Position numbers and translations under genes: made by a program. The notes under the pieces are model-generated. The model did no database searches and was not told the DNA's origin. It worked only from the letters and a program-made list of their open reading frames with translations. This document shows positions 43,271 through 52,100 of a stretch of 64,000 nucleotides of DNA, piece by piece (position 1 is the stretch's first letter; the number at the start of each line of letters is the position of its first letter). This DNA comes from Massilia alkalitolerans DSM 17462 (lineage in GTDB: Bacteria; Pseudomonadota; Gammaproteobacteria; Burkholderiales; Burkholderiaceae_D), in assembly GCF_000427785.1 (NCBI RefSeq), contig NZ_ATYR01000003.1, positions 169,196-233,195 on the forward strand, given 5' to 3'.

Positions 43271-46084
43271 GTGACGCAATACCTTGTCAGCATCGACCTG
43301 GGCACCACGAATACGGTGCTCGCCTACGCCCTGCCCGGCGCAGGGCAGGTCGAGCTGCTGGCCATCGAGCAGCTGGTGGCGCCCGGCGAAGTCGCCGCGG
43401 CGCCGCTGCTGCCCTCGATGCGCTATCACCCCGCCGAGGGCGAACTCGCCCCCGGCGAACTCCAGCTCCCCTGGATCCAGCAGGACCCGGCCGGCGTCGA
43501 ACGCGTCGCCGTGGGCCGGCTGGCGCGCTTGCTCGGCGCGCAAACCCCCGGACGGCTGGTGGCCAGCGCCAAGAGCTGGCTGTCGCATGCGGGCGTGGAC
43601 CGTATGGCCCCCATCCTGCCCTGGGGCGCCGAGGATGCGGACGTCGCCAAGGTGTCGCCGGTCGCGGCCAGCGCCAGCTACCTGGCGCACCTGCGCGCGG
43701 CCTGGAACCGGCGCTTTCCCACCGCGCCGCTGGAAGCCCAGCAGATCGTCCTCACGGTTCCTGCCTCCTTCGACGAAGGCGCACGTGCGCTCACGCTCGA
43801 AGCGGCGCGCATGGCAGGCCTGCCCGAGCTGCGGCTGCTAGAAGAACCCCAGGCCGCCCTCTACGACTGGCTGTACCGCCACCGCGCCAGCCTGTCCCAG
43901 GACCTGGCGCAGACGCGCCTGGTGCTGGTGGCCGACGTCGGCGGCGGCACCACCGACTTCAGCCTGGTCAAGGTGGAACTGGAAGACGATGGCCAGCCCA
44001 GGCTGACCCGCATCGGCGTCGGCAACCATTTGATCCTGGGCGGCGACAACATGGACCTGGCGCTGGCGCACCTGGCCGAATCGCGCCTGGGCAATCCCGA
44101 ACGCCTGTCCGCCGGCCGTCTTGCACAGCTGACGGAACGCTGCCGCGCGGCGAAGGAACAGCTGCTTGCACCCGATGCGCCGGAACAGGTGAACGTGACC
44201 CTGCTGGGCAGCGGCTCGCGCCTGATCGGCGGCAGCCGCTCGGCCGCCATCGCGCGCGAGGACGTGCAGCGCATCGTGCTCGACGGCTTCCTGCCGCCGA
44301 ACGAGGCGCAGGAGCCGGCCAAGCGCGCCAGAACCGGCATCGTCGAATTCGGGTTGCCGTATGCGAGCGACCCGGCGATCACGCGCCACCTCGCCGGTTT
44401 CCTGCGCCAGCATGCGCAGGCGGCCCGCGAAGCGCTCGGCAAGCTGGACGACACCGAGGACGACGGCAGGCTGCCGGTGCCCGACGCCCTGCTGCTCAAC
44501 GGCGGCGTGTTCCGCGGCGCGGCGCTGGCCCAGCGCCTGGCCGACGTGCTGTCACACTGGCGCGGCGCGCCTGTCCAGGTGCTGCACAACGAGGACCCGG
44601 ATGTGGCGGTGGCGCGCGGCGGCGTCGCCTACTCGCTGGCGCGCGCCGGCCAGGCGCCGTCGATCGAAAGCGGCTCGGCGCGCAACTACTACCTGCTGCT
44701 CGACGCGCAGCAATCCGGCGACACGCTGCGCGCGGTCTGCCTGCTGCCACGCGGCGCGCCCGCCGGCGAAGAAGTCCGCCTGGCGGGCCGCAGCTTCGCC
44801 CTGCGCCTGGGGCGGCCGGTGCGCTTCCACCTGGTCTCGTCCACCGCCGATCCCGGCGGCACGCTCCCACAGCCGGGCGACTTGCTCGACCTGCCAGCGG
44901 CCGACATCGTACGCCTGCCCGCCATCTCGACGGTCCTGCGCAGCAAGCGCAGCACCGACATTCCGGTGCAGCTGGCCACGGTACTGTCCGAGGTAGGCAC
45001 GCTCGAGGTCTTCTGCGTGGCCGAGGAAGACGCGACCCAGCGCTGGCGCCTCGAGTTCCAGCTGCGTGCGCAAGACGAGGAGCGAACGGAGGACCTCAAA
45101 CTGCCGCTGGAACTGGACGAGGCCATCGCACGCATCGACCGCATCTTCGGCAACCGTTCGCAGCAGGTCGACCCGCGCGAGGTGCGCCAGCTGCGCGCCT
45201 CGCTCGAACACCTGCTGGGCGGACGCGAACGCTGGACCACGCCGCTGCTGCGCCGCCTGTTCGACGCCCTGCTGGTGCGCGCCAAAGGCCGCCGCCGCTC
45301 CGCCGAGCACGAACGCGTGTGGCTGAACCTGGCCGGCTACTGCCTGCGTCCCGGCTTCGGCCATCCGCTCGACGAATGGCGCATCGAGCAGCTGTGGGCG
45401 ATGTTCGAGGCCGGGGTCCAGTACCACAAGGACAGCCAGGCGCGCGCCGAATGGTGGACGCTGTGGCGGCGCGTGGCCGGCGGTCTCTCCGTCGAAGCCC
45501 AACTACGCCTGCTCGACGACTTCGCCTTCAACCTGCAGGCCGACGAATCCGAGCGCGGCCGCCGTCCGGTGACGCTGGTGGACGGCACCGAGGACGACAT
45601 GCTGCGCGTCGGCGCCTCGCTGGAGCGCATCCCGTCCGCCTACAAGGCCGAGATCGGCGACTGGCTCGTCAAGCAGATCATGGAGATGCCGCCAGCGGCC
45701 AAGATCGATGCGCGCGCCGCGGCGCGCTACGGACGCTACCTGTGGGCCCTGGGACGCGTGGGTGCGCGCCAATCCTTCCACGGCGCCGCCCACGAGGTGG
45801 CGCCCAGCGCCTCCGCCGAAAGCTGGCTGGACCAGCTCCTGCAGCTCGACTGGAAGAAGATCGAGCCGGCCGGCTTTGCCGCCGCCCACATCGCCCGCAT
45901 GACCGGCGACCGCTCGCGCGACGTCAAGCAAGAGGTCCGCGACGAGGTACTGCGGCGCCTGTCGTCCAGCGGCGCGCCGGCCAGCTGGTCGGCCATGGTG
46001 CGCGAGGTGGTCGAACTCGACCAGGCCGTCGAGACCCGCATGCTGGGCGATGCGCTGCCGCCGGGGCTCAAGCTGCTGCGCTAA
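43271..46084 (+). CDS. Hsp70-family protein B with DUF3731 C-terminal region, 937 aa
   Basis: A second Hsp70 ATPase in the operon, 7 bases after the first. The nucleotide-binding domain has I-D-L-G-T-T-N-T (near residue 9), E-E-P-Q-A-A-L-Y, V-A-D-V-G-G-G-T-T-D-F-S (about 220) and I-L-G-G-D-N-M-D-L-A-L. Residues about 600-937 form a helical extension matching DUF3731, absent from DnaK. GTG 43271 is the start that begins the conserved N-terminus. The paired, diverged Hsp70s suggest an asymmetric or client-specific machine. The stop codon overlaps that of a minus-strand 36-residue gene. Confidence 0.9.
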   Translation: MTQYLVSIDLGTTNTVLAYALPGAGQVELLAIEQLVAPGEVAAAPLLPSMRYHPAEGELAPGELQLPWIQQDPAGVERVAVGRLARLLGAQTPGRLVASAKSWLSHAGVDRMAPILPWGAEDADVAKVSPVAASASYLAHLRAAWNRRFPTAPLEAQQIVLTVPASFDEGARALTLEAARMAGLPELRLLEEPQAALYDWLYRHRASLSQDLAQTRLVLVADVGGGTTDFSLVKVELEDDGQPRLTRIGVGNHLILGGDNMDLALAHLAESRLGNPERLSAGRLAQLTERCRAAKEQLLAPDAPEQVNVTLLGSGSRLIGGSRSAAIAREDVQRIVLDGFLPPNEAQEPAKRARTGIVEFGLPYASDPAITRHLAGFLRQHAQAAREALGKLDDTEDDGRLPVPDALLLNGGVFRGAALAQRLADVLSHWRGAPVQVLHNEDPDVAVARGGVAYSLARAGQAPSIESGSARNYYLLLDAQQSGDTLRAVCLLPRGAPAGEEVRLAGRSFALRLGRPVRFHLVSSTADPGGTLPQPGDLLDLPAADIVRLPAISTVLRSKRSTDIPVQLATVLSEVGTLEVFCVAEEDATQRWRLEFQLRAQDEERTEDLKLPLELDEAIARIDRIFGNRSQQVDPREVRQLRASLEHLLGGRERWTTPLLRRLFDALLVRAKGRRRSAEHERVWLNLAGYCLRPGFGHPLDEWRIEQLWAMFEAGVQYHKDSQARAEWWTLWRRVAGGLSVEAQLRLLDDFAFNLQADESERGRRPVTLVDGTEDDMLRVGASLERIPSAYKAEIGDWLVKQIMEMPPAAKIDARAAARYGRYLWALGRVGARQSFHGAAHEVAPSASAESWLDQLLQLDWKKIEPAGFAAAHIARMTGDRSRDVKQEVRDEVLRRLSSSGAPASWSAMVREVVELDQAVETRMLGDALPPGLKLLR

Positions 46085-46191
46085 CAAAACACGAAATCCT
46101 CATTCGACTTCGGCAACGCGCACATCACAGCACGTACGCTGAACCACGCAAACCCCGCAACGGGAACCAGCAGCAACCAGAACGCAGACAT
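46081..46191 (-). CDS. Membrane peptide with TetR-type operator upstream, 36 aa
   Basis: ATG 46191 has AAGGAG six bases upstream, an ideal ribosome site. The 36-residue product has one hydrophobic helix (residues 3-17, F-W-L-L-L-V-P-V-A-G-F-A-W-F-S), then R-A-V-M-C-A-L-P-K-S-N-E-D-F. It ends at TAG 46083-46081, overlapping the stop of the second Hsp70 gene. A perfect 22-base dyad lies 25 bases upstream and matches the site at the tetR promoter, so its expression is likely controlled by the neighbouring TetR protein. Function unknown. Confidence 0.65.
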   Translation of the reverse strand: MSAFWLLLVPVAGFAWFSVRAVMCALPKSNEDFVFC

Positions 46192-46215
46192 GATCGACTC
46201 CTTCAGCTCAGCTTG

Positions 46216-46237
46216 ATTTCGCACAGGTGTGCGAAAT
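46216..46237 (-). promoter_or_regulatory. TetR-type operator copy 1, before the 36-aa gene
   Basis: A perfect dyad: ATTTCGCACA, GG, TGTGCGAAAT. The core TCGCACAGGTGTGCGAAA is shared, with one changed base, with the site upstream of tetR. It lies 25-46 bases before the start codon of the 36-residue gene, where it would cover the promoter. Confidence 0.7.
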
Positions 46238-46284
46238 TAGTTCAAAAAAAGGGACAGGCGTCGCCGGTCCCGCTTTGCACATCC

Positions 46285-46899
46285 CTACTCCAGATCGTTA
46301 AAACTTTTATAGGTTGATATCAGGCGGTTGAACGCCCGCTGCGCCCGCCGCGGCACCGCGTTCGCGCGCAGGAAGCGCGCGTCATGCATCACCCCGATCG
46401 CCAGGCTGTAGATCTCGAACACCAGCTGCTCGGGTTCGGTATCGGGCCGCAGGTGGCCGGCTTCCATCGCCTGCAGCACCGTCTTGCGCAGCGAGGCGCG
46501 CCAGCGCGTCACCCCAGCCTCGATGCGGTCGCGCAGCGGTCCCGGCACGTCGTCGAACTCGAAGGCGCCGGCGGTGTACAGGCAGCCTCCGCGCGCGGTC
46601 TCGTTGCCGATCTTCTTCAGCCACAGCTCGACCTGCATCGTCAGGCGCGGCAGGCCGCGCGGCGCCTGCAGCGCCGGCACGAACACTTCTTCGCTGAAGC
46701 GGCGGTCGTATTCGTCCAGCACCGCGGCCTGCAGGGCTTCGAGCGAGCCGACGCGCGAGAACACGCCGCTCTTGCTGATGCCGGTGCGCTTGGACAGCTC
46801 GCCCAGCGATACCTTGCCGATGCCCTCGCCAGCGGCCATGTCATAGGCGGCCGTGAGGATCGTCGCGTAGGTGGCTTCGCTCTTGGCAGTCGTGTTCAT
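46285..46899 (-). CDS. TetR-family transcriptional regulator, 204 aa
   Basis: An N-terminal helix-turn-helix (about residues 10-57; V-S-L-G-E-L-S-K-R-T-G-I-S-K-S-G-V-F-S-R-V-G-S as the recognition part) and a ligand-binding C-terminal domain. A dyad operator lies 9 bases before its ATG, so it should repress itself and, through the same site, the divergent SDR gene. A second copy of the operator stands downstream of tetR before a 36-residue gene. The inducer is not known. Confidence 0.9.
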   Translation of the reverse strand: MNTTAKSEATYATILTAAYDMAAGEGIGKVSLGELSKRTGISKSGVFSRVGSLEALQAAVLDEYDRRFSEEVFVPALQAPRGLPRLTMQVELWLKKIGNETARGGCLYTAGAFEFDDVPGPLRDRIEAGVTRWRASLRKTVLQAMEAGHLRPDTEPEQLVFEIYSLAIGVMHDARFLRANAVPRRAQRAFNRLISTYKSFNDLE

Positions 46900-46907
46900 G
46901 AAGTCAC

Positions 46908-46927
46908 TTTAGCACAGGTGTGCGAAA
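46908..46927 (-). promoter_or_regulatory. TetR-type operator copy 2, tetR/SDR intergenic region
   Basis: TTTAGCACA, GG, TGTGCGAAA: a dyad with one mismatched position relative to the perfect copy at 46216-46237. It is 9 bases from the tetR start and 122 bases from the SDR start, well placed for autorepression and divergent control. Confidence 0.7.
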
Positions 46928-47048
46928 CAACAAGGATTATTTATTTCTTTCCTTAAAGCTAGCGAATGCCCTGCCTTACCGATCATGGCTACCATCGTTG
47001 CGCCAGATGAGGCCAGCAGGAATGCATCCCATACCTTCAGGAGAAAAA

Positions 47049-48080
47049 ATGGATTCGGATAACAAGCAAGACGGCGAGGCCGTGGCGCCTTCGCGCCGCC
47101 GCTTCGTCAGCACCGTTGCCACCGGACTCGCGGCCGGCGCCGCGGCCGTCCCCGCGATGGCCCAGCAAACCGGCGCGGCCGCCAACCAGCCGCCGCCCGG
47201 CCGCGCCCGCGAAGCGGCGATGCGCTACCCGGCCCCACCCTTCCCCAAGCAGGAGCAGCCCTGGCCGGGCCTGGCCAGCAAGATGACGCCGCGCCCGGAC
47301 CATGGCGAAACCACCTACCGCGGCAGCGGACGCCTGGCCGGACGCAAGGCACTGGTGACGGGCGGCGATTCGGGCATCGGCCGCGCCGCCGTGATCGCCT
47401 TCGCGCGCGAAGGCGCGGACGTGGCCATCAACTACCTGCCGGCCGAGGAGCCGGATGCCCAGGAAGTGCTGCAGCTGATCCGGCAGGCGGGGCGCAAGGC
47501 GGTCGCGATCCCCGGCGACATCCGCGACGAAGCCTTCTGCCGCAAGCTGGTGGACGAAGCGGCGCGCCAGCTGGGCGGGCTCGACATCCTGGTCAACAAT
47601 GCCTCGCGCCAGAAGTCGGCGCAGTCGATCGAGGACATCTCGACCGCGGATTTCGACTGGACCATGAAGACCAATGTGTATGCGATGTTCTGGATCACCA
47701 GGGCGGCGCTGCCGCACCTCAAGCCCGGCAGCTGCATCATCAACACCGCTTCACAGCAAGCCTACGATCCATCGGAGAACCTGCTGGACTATGCGATGAG
47801 CAAGGCGGCCGAGGTGGCGATGACCAAGTCGCTGGCCAAGCAGCTGGCCTCGAAAGGAATCCGGGTGAATGCGGTGGCGCCGGGGCCGGTGTGGACGCCC
47901 TTGCAGGTGTCGGGTGGCCAGACGCAGGAAAACCTGAAGAGCTTCGGCGGGGACACGCCGATGAAGCGGCCGGGCCAGCCGGCCGAGCTGGCGGCCACCT
48001 ATGTGACGCTGGCGTCGGACGAGTCGAGCTACACCACCGCGCACGTCTACGGCGTATCGGGCGGCGGCGGCAACCCCTGA
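47049..48080 (+). CDS. Tat-exported short-chain dehydrogenase/reductase, 343 aa
   Basis: A twin-arginine signal is seen at S15-R-R-R-F-V20 followed by a hydrophobic stretch ending A-M-A-Q, so the protein is probably exported folded with its cofactor. The SDR domain has the NAD(P) loop [15 protein letters not shown], the catalytic Ser in N-T-A-S-Q-Q-A, and Y248-x3-K252 (D-Y-A-M-S-K). The N-terminal extension with [11 protein letters not shown] resembles the YhdF/YghA group. AGGAG lies six bases before ATG 47049. It is likely repressed by the divergent TetR protein. Confidence 0.9.
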   Translation: MDSDNKQDGEAVAPSRRRFVSTVATGLAAGAAAVPAMAQQTGAAANQPPPGRAREAAMRYPAPPFPKQEQPWPGLASKMTPRPDHGETTYRGSGRLAGRKALVTGGDSGIGRAAVIAFAREGADVAINYLPAEEPDAQEVLQLIRQAGRKAVAIPGDIRDEAFCRKLVDEAARQLGGLDILVNNASRQKSAQSIEDISTADFDWTMKTNVYAMFWITRAALPHLKPGSCIINTASQQAYDPSENLLDYAMSKAAEVAMTKSLAKQLASKGIRVNAVAPGPVWTPLQVSGGQTQENLKSFGGDTPMKRPGQPAELAATYVTLASDESSYTTAHVYGVSGGGGNP

Positions 48081-48135
48081 GCGTGCCCTGAGACTGGCGC
48101 GCGGGCCGGGGCCAGCCCGCGCGCTGCGCCCCGGT

Positions 48136-48243
48136 TCAGCGGCGGCCGAACCAGCTCAGGCGGGCGACAAAGGAACCGAGCGAACGAGTCGGGATGCGTT
48201 TGCTGAACAGGCCGGTGTAGTTGCAGCGCGAATTGACGGTCAT
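48136..48243 (-). CDS. Small basic hypothetical peptide, 35 aa
   Basis: ATG 48243 with GGAGA 8 bases upstream gives a 35-residue product rich in Arg and Ser (R-I-P-T-R-S-L-G-S-F-V-A-R-L-S-W-F-G-R-R), ending at TGA 48138-48136. It has a net charge of about +8 and an amphipathic C-terminal half. It faces away from the PRC-barrel gene. The ribosome site supports it, but size makes the call tentative. No function is proposed. Confidence 0.42.
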   Translation of the reverse strand: MTVNSRCNYTGLFSKRIPTRSLGSFVARLSWFGRR

Positions 48244-48436
48244 TTGTTTTGTCTCCGAAACATTACTTAGCACAATAACCACGTTGCAATTACTGTTCTG
48301 TGCGCCAGCTCGCATAGCGCGCAGGCTCATCCTTTCCATCCGCGCGCGCCCCTGCACGATTGCGCCATATCATGCGGCCAGCAGGGCGGCGTTCTACTCT
48401 GCTTCGTGGCCAACCAAGGACCCAAGGAGGTATGTG

Positions 48437-49111
48437 ATGAGCTACGCAGATCGCGACAAATATGGCATGTACAGGAACACCCGCAGCACCGGCCCCGGGC
48501 CTGCCCTGATGGGCGCCGACACCTTGATCGGAGACAGCGTCGTCAACGCGCAGGAGGAAGACCTCGGCGACATCAAGGAAATCATGCTCGACATGCAGAC
48601 CGGCCAGGTCGCCTATGCGGTGCTGGCCTTCGGCGGCTTCCTCGGCATGGGCGAAAAGCTGTTCGCCGTGCCATGGCAGGCCCTGCACCTGGACACCGCG
48701 AACAAGCGCATGGTGCTCAACGTGGACAAGGAAAGGCTGAAGAACGCGCCCGGCTTCGACAAGGATGCGTGGCCGGACATGAGCGACGTGGGCTGGGCCG
48801 GCGGCATCCACAGCTTCTATGGCACCGACCCGAATCGCTCCGGGGCGCCGACCATGGGGCCGGGTGCGACGATGAGCGGCACGGCAGGCGCCATGGGCGC
48901 TGGCTCGGCAATAGGCAGCGGCATGGGTTCCAGCATGGGAGCCGGCTCGGCCGGCAGCACCGGCGGCGCCGGCAGCAGCCTGGGCGCCAGCGTCGGCTCG
49001 GGGAGCGTGCATGGCGACTCCTACGGCGTCGGCGGCAGCGCCGATCCGCGGCCCGGGCATGATGGGGACGACAAGGATCTGAGCCGGATTCGGGGCAGCA
49101 ATATCGGCTAG
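48437..49111 (+). CDS. PRC-barrel domain protein with Gly/Ser/Met-rich tail, 224 aa
   Basis: Residues about 25-110 form a PRC-barrel (D-T-L-I-G-D-S-V-V-N-A-Q-E-E-D-L-G-D-I-K-E-I-M-L-D ... A-V-P-W-Q-A-L), a fold found in RNA-processing and photosynthetic-reaction-centre proteins and in many stress proteins. The C-terminal 90 residues are Gly/Ser/Met-rich and disordered. An AAGGAGG ribosome site sits six bases before ATG 48437. Stand-alone PRC-barrel proteins of this kind are often stress-induced; nothing here proves that. Confidence 0.88.
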   Translation: MSYADRDKYGMYRNTRSTGPGPALMGADTLIGDSVVNAQEEDLGDIKEIMLDMQTGQVAYAVLAFGGFLGMGEKLFAVPWQALHLDTANKRMVLNVDKERLKNAPGFDKDAWPDMSDVGWAGGIHSFYGTDPNRSGAPTMGPGATMSGTAGAMGAGSAIGSGMGSSMGAGSAGSTGGAGSSLGASVGSGSVHGDSYGVGGSADPRPGHDGDDKDLSRIRGSNIG

Positions 49112-49124
49112 CAATGATCTTGTC

Positions 49125-49149
49125 GGGTGGACGGCTTCGCCGTCCACCC
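49125..49149. repeat. REP-like palindrome, copy 1
   Basis: Arms GGGTGGACGGC and GCCGTCCACCC around TTC, between the convergent PRC-barrel and hrpA genes. The 25-base core is identical to the copy at 54911-54935, and the hairpin could act as a terminator for both genes. Confidence 0.8.
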
Positions 49150-49157
49150 CACGAACA

Positions 49158-52100
49158 TCAACGGATCATCGATTCCCACACCTTCTGCAGGCGCTTGGCC
49201 GACACCGGCATCGGCGTGCGCAGCTCCTGCGCGTACAGCGACACCCGCAGTTCCTCCAGCATCCAGCGGAATTCAAGCATGCGCGGGTCGTTGTTCTTGC
49301 CGGCCTGGTTCTTGAGCGTGCGCTGGAACTGGCTGGCCGCGTTCTGCCACTCCGCCATCAGCTGGGCGTCGCGCGAAGGATTGCCGCGCAGCTTCTCGAT
49401 GCGCACGTTGATCGCCTTCAGGTAGCGCGGGAAGTGCGCCAGCTGGCTGTACTCGTTGTCCGCGATGAAGCGCTTGTGGATCAGGCCCTGCAGCTGCGAC
49501 TGGATGTCCTGCTGCACCGCCGGCGGCAGGCTCTGGATGCGCTTCGGCATGCCGTGGAACTCCCCCAGGATCGAGCCCACCAGGCGCGCGATCTCGTTGA
49601 TCAACAGGCCGATCCGGCCCTTGCCTTCGTCCTTGCGCTTGTTGAACTCTCCGGAGTTGATCGGCAGCGGATCCTGCAGGCAGGCGATGTCGATCGCCTT
49701 GGCGATGATCTGGTCGCGCAGGTCTTCCTGCGTGCCCACGCTCATGAACTGCATGCCCATCCCCTGCAGCCCGGGGATGTTCTTCTCGGCGAACTTCAGT
49801 TGATCCTTGAGCTGCAGCGCGAACAGGCGGCGCAGGCCGATGCGGTGGGTGCGCGCCGCCACGTTCGGGTCGTCGAAGACTTCCAGGTCGCAGTGCGTGC
49901 CCTTGTCCACCAGCGCCGGGAAGCCGATCAGGGTCAGCTTGCCCTGCGTGATCTCCAGCAGTTCCGGCAGCTCGCCGAAGCTCCAGGTGCTGAGACCCGT
50001 GTGCTGGATCGCGCCTGGCGCCGGCGCAGCGGGCGCGGCGCCTGATGCCTGTCCGGCCGATTTCGTGACCGGCGCATTGCCCTTTCCCCTTGCAGGCGGA
50101 GGAGCGGCCGGCGCCGCCTGCAGCTTCGCAGGCGCGGCCGCCGGCGTGGCTTCCGCCATCTTCTGGAAGCTCTGGCGTGCCTGGCCGCCCAGCTCGGCCT
50201 GCAGGGTCGCCAGGTTGCGGCCCATGTCGAGCTGGCGCCCGTGCTCGTCGATCACCTTGAAGTTCATGAACAAGTGCGCCGGCAGGGTCTCGAGCTTGAA
50301 GTCGCCCGTGAGCACGCGTGCGCTGGTATGCATGTGGATGTCGGCGATCAGGGCGTCGACCAGATCGCCCTTGGCGAAGCGCAGCGGGTCCTGGTGGCGC
50401 TCGAAGAAGTTGGCGGCGTACTCCGGCAGCGGCACGCAATGGCGGCGCAGCTTCTGGGGCAGGGATTTCAGCAGCAGGTGCACCTTCTCCTTCAGCATGC
50501 CCGGCACCAGCCAGCCCGCACGTTCCTGGGGAATCTGGTTCAGCGCGAACAGCGGCACCGCCAGGGTCACGCCGTCGCGCGGGCTGCCCGGTTCGAAGTG
50601 ATAGGTGAGGCCCATCTCGATGCCGGTGACGTTCATCGTCTTCGGGAACAGCTCGGTGGTGACGCCGGCCGCCTCGTGCCGCATCAGCTCTTCGCGGACC
50701 AGGAACAAGAGCTTCGGGTTGTCGCGCGCGGCGTCCTTGTACCACTTCTCGAAACCCGCGCCGTTCACGACCGTGTGCGGGATTTCCTTGTCATAGAAGG
50801 CGGCGATCAGCTGCTCGTCCACCAGCACGTCCAGGCGCCGCGACTTGTGCTCGAGGTTCTCGATCTCGCGCACCAGCTTGTGATTGTGCGCATAGAAGGG
50901 CGCGCGGGTCTCGTAGTCGCCCGCCACCAGCGCGTCGCGGATGAAGATCTCGCGCGCTTCAAGCGGGTTGTGCTGGCTGTAGTTGATGCGGCGGTTGCTG
51001 TAGACGACGATGCCGTACAGGGTGGCGCGCTCGGTTGCGGTGACCTGGGCCTGGCGCTTTTCCCAGCGCGGCTCGCCCCAGGATTTCTTGAGCAGGTGCG
51101 CGCCGATCTTCTCCACCCATTCCGGCTGGATCTGCGCGATGGTGCGCGCGTACAGGCGCGCGGTCTCGACCAGTTCGGCCGCCATCACCCAGCGTCCCGG
51201 CTTCTTGGCAAGATAGGAGCCCGGCCAGATGTGGAACTTGATGCCGCGCGCGCCCAGGAATACCGGCTCGTCCTCGGCCTTGAAGCCAATGTTCCCCAGC
51301 AGGCCGGTGAGCAGCGCCATGTGCAGCTGGTCGTAGGTGGCTGGCGCGGCGTTCAGGCGCCAGCCCTGCTCGCGCGCCACGGTGAGAAGCTGTGAATGCA
51401 CGTCGCGCCATTCGCGCAGGCGCAGCTGCGACAGGAAGTTGGCGCGGCAGTTCTCCTGCAGCTGGCGATTCGACTTCTTGTGCGCGATGGCGTCCTCGAA
51501 CCAGGCCCAGATCTTCAGGTAGCTGAGGAATTCGGACTTCTCGTCGGCGAATTTCTTGTGCTTCTCGTCGGCTTGCTGCTGGTACTCGATCGGGCGGTCG
51601 CGCGGATCCTGGGTGGACAGCGCCGAGGCCACGATCAGCATCTCGGTCAGGCAATCGTTGTCGACCGCGGCCAGGATCATGCGGCCCACGCGCGGGTCGA
51701 GCGGCAGCTTGGCGAGCTTCCTGCCCAGCGGGGTCAGTTCGTTGGCATCGTCGACCGCGCCGACTTCCTGCAGCAGCTGGTAGCCGTCGGCGATCGCGCG
51801 GCCTTGCGGCGGCTCGATGAAGGGGAAGGTCTCGACGTCGGCCAGGTGCAGCGACTTCATGCGCAGGATGACCGAGGCCAGCGAGGAACGCAGGATCTCC
51901 GGATCCGCGAACTTCGGACGCTTGTTGAAATCATCCTCCTCGAACAGGCGGATGCAGACGCCGTCGGCCACGCGGCCGCAGCGGCCGGCGCGCTGGTTGG
52001 CCGAGGATTGCGCGACCGGCTCGATCTGCAGCTGCTCGACCTTGTTGCGGAAGCTGTAGCGCTTGACGCGCGCCAGGCCCGTGTCGACCACGTAGCGGAT

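Noticed and set aside
41383..46084. Calling either Hsp70 gene dnaK or hscA
   Set aside because: Neither has the DnaK substrate domain length or tail; no dnaJ, grpE or iron-sulphur genes are adjacent; the DUF2760/DUF3731 context is distinct.
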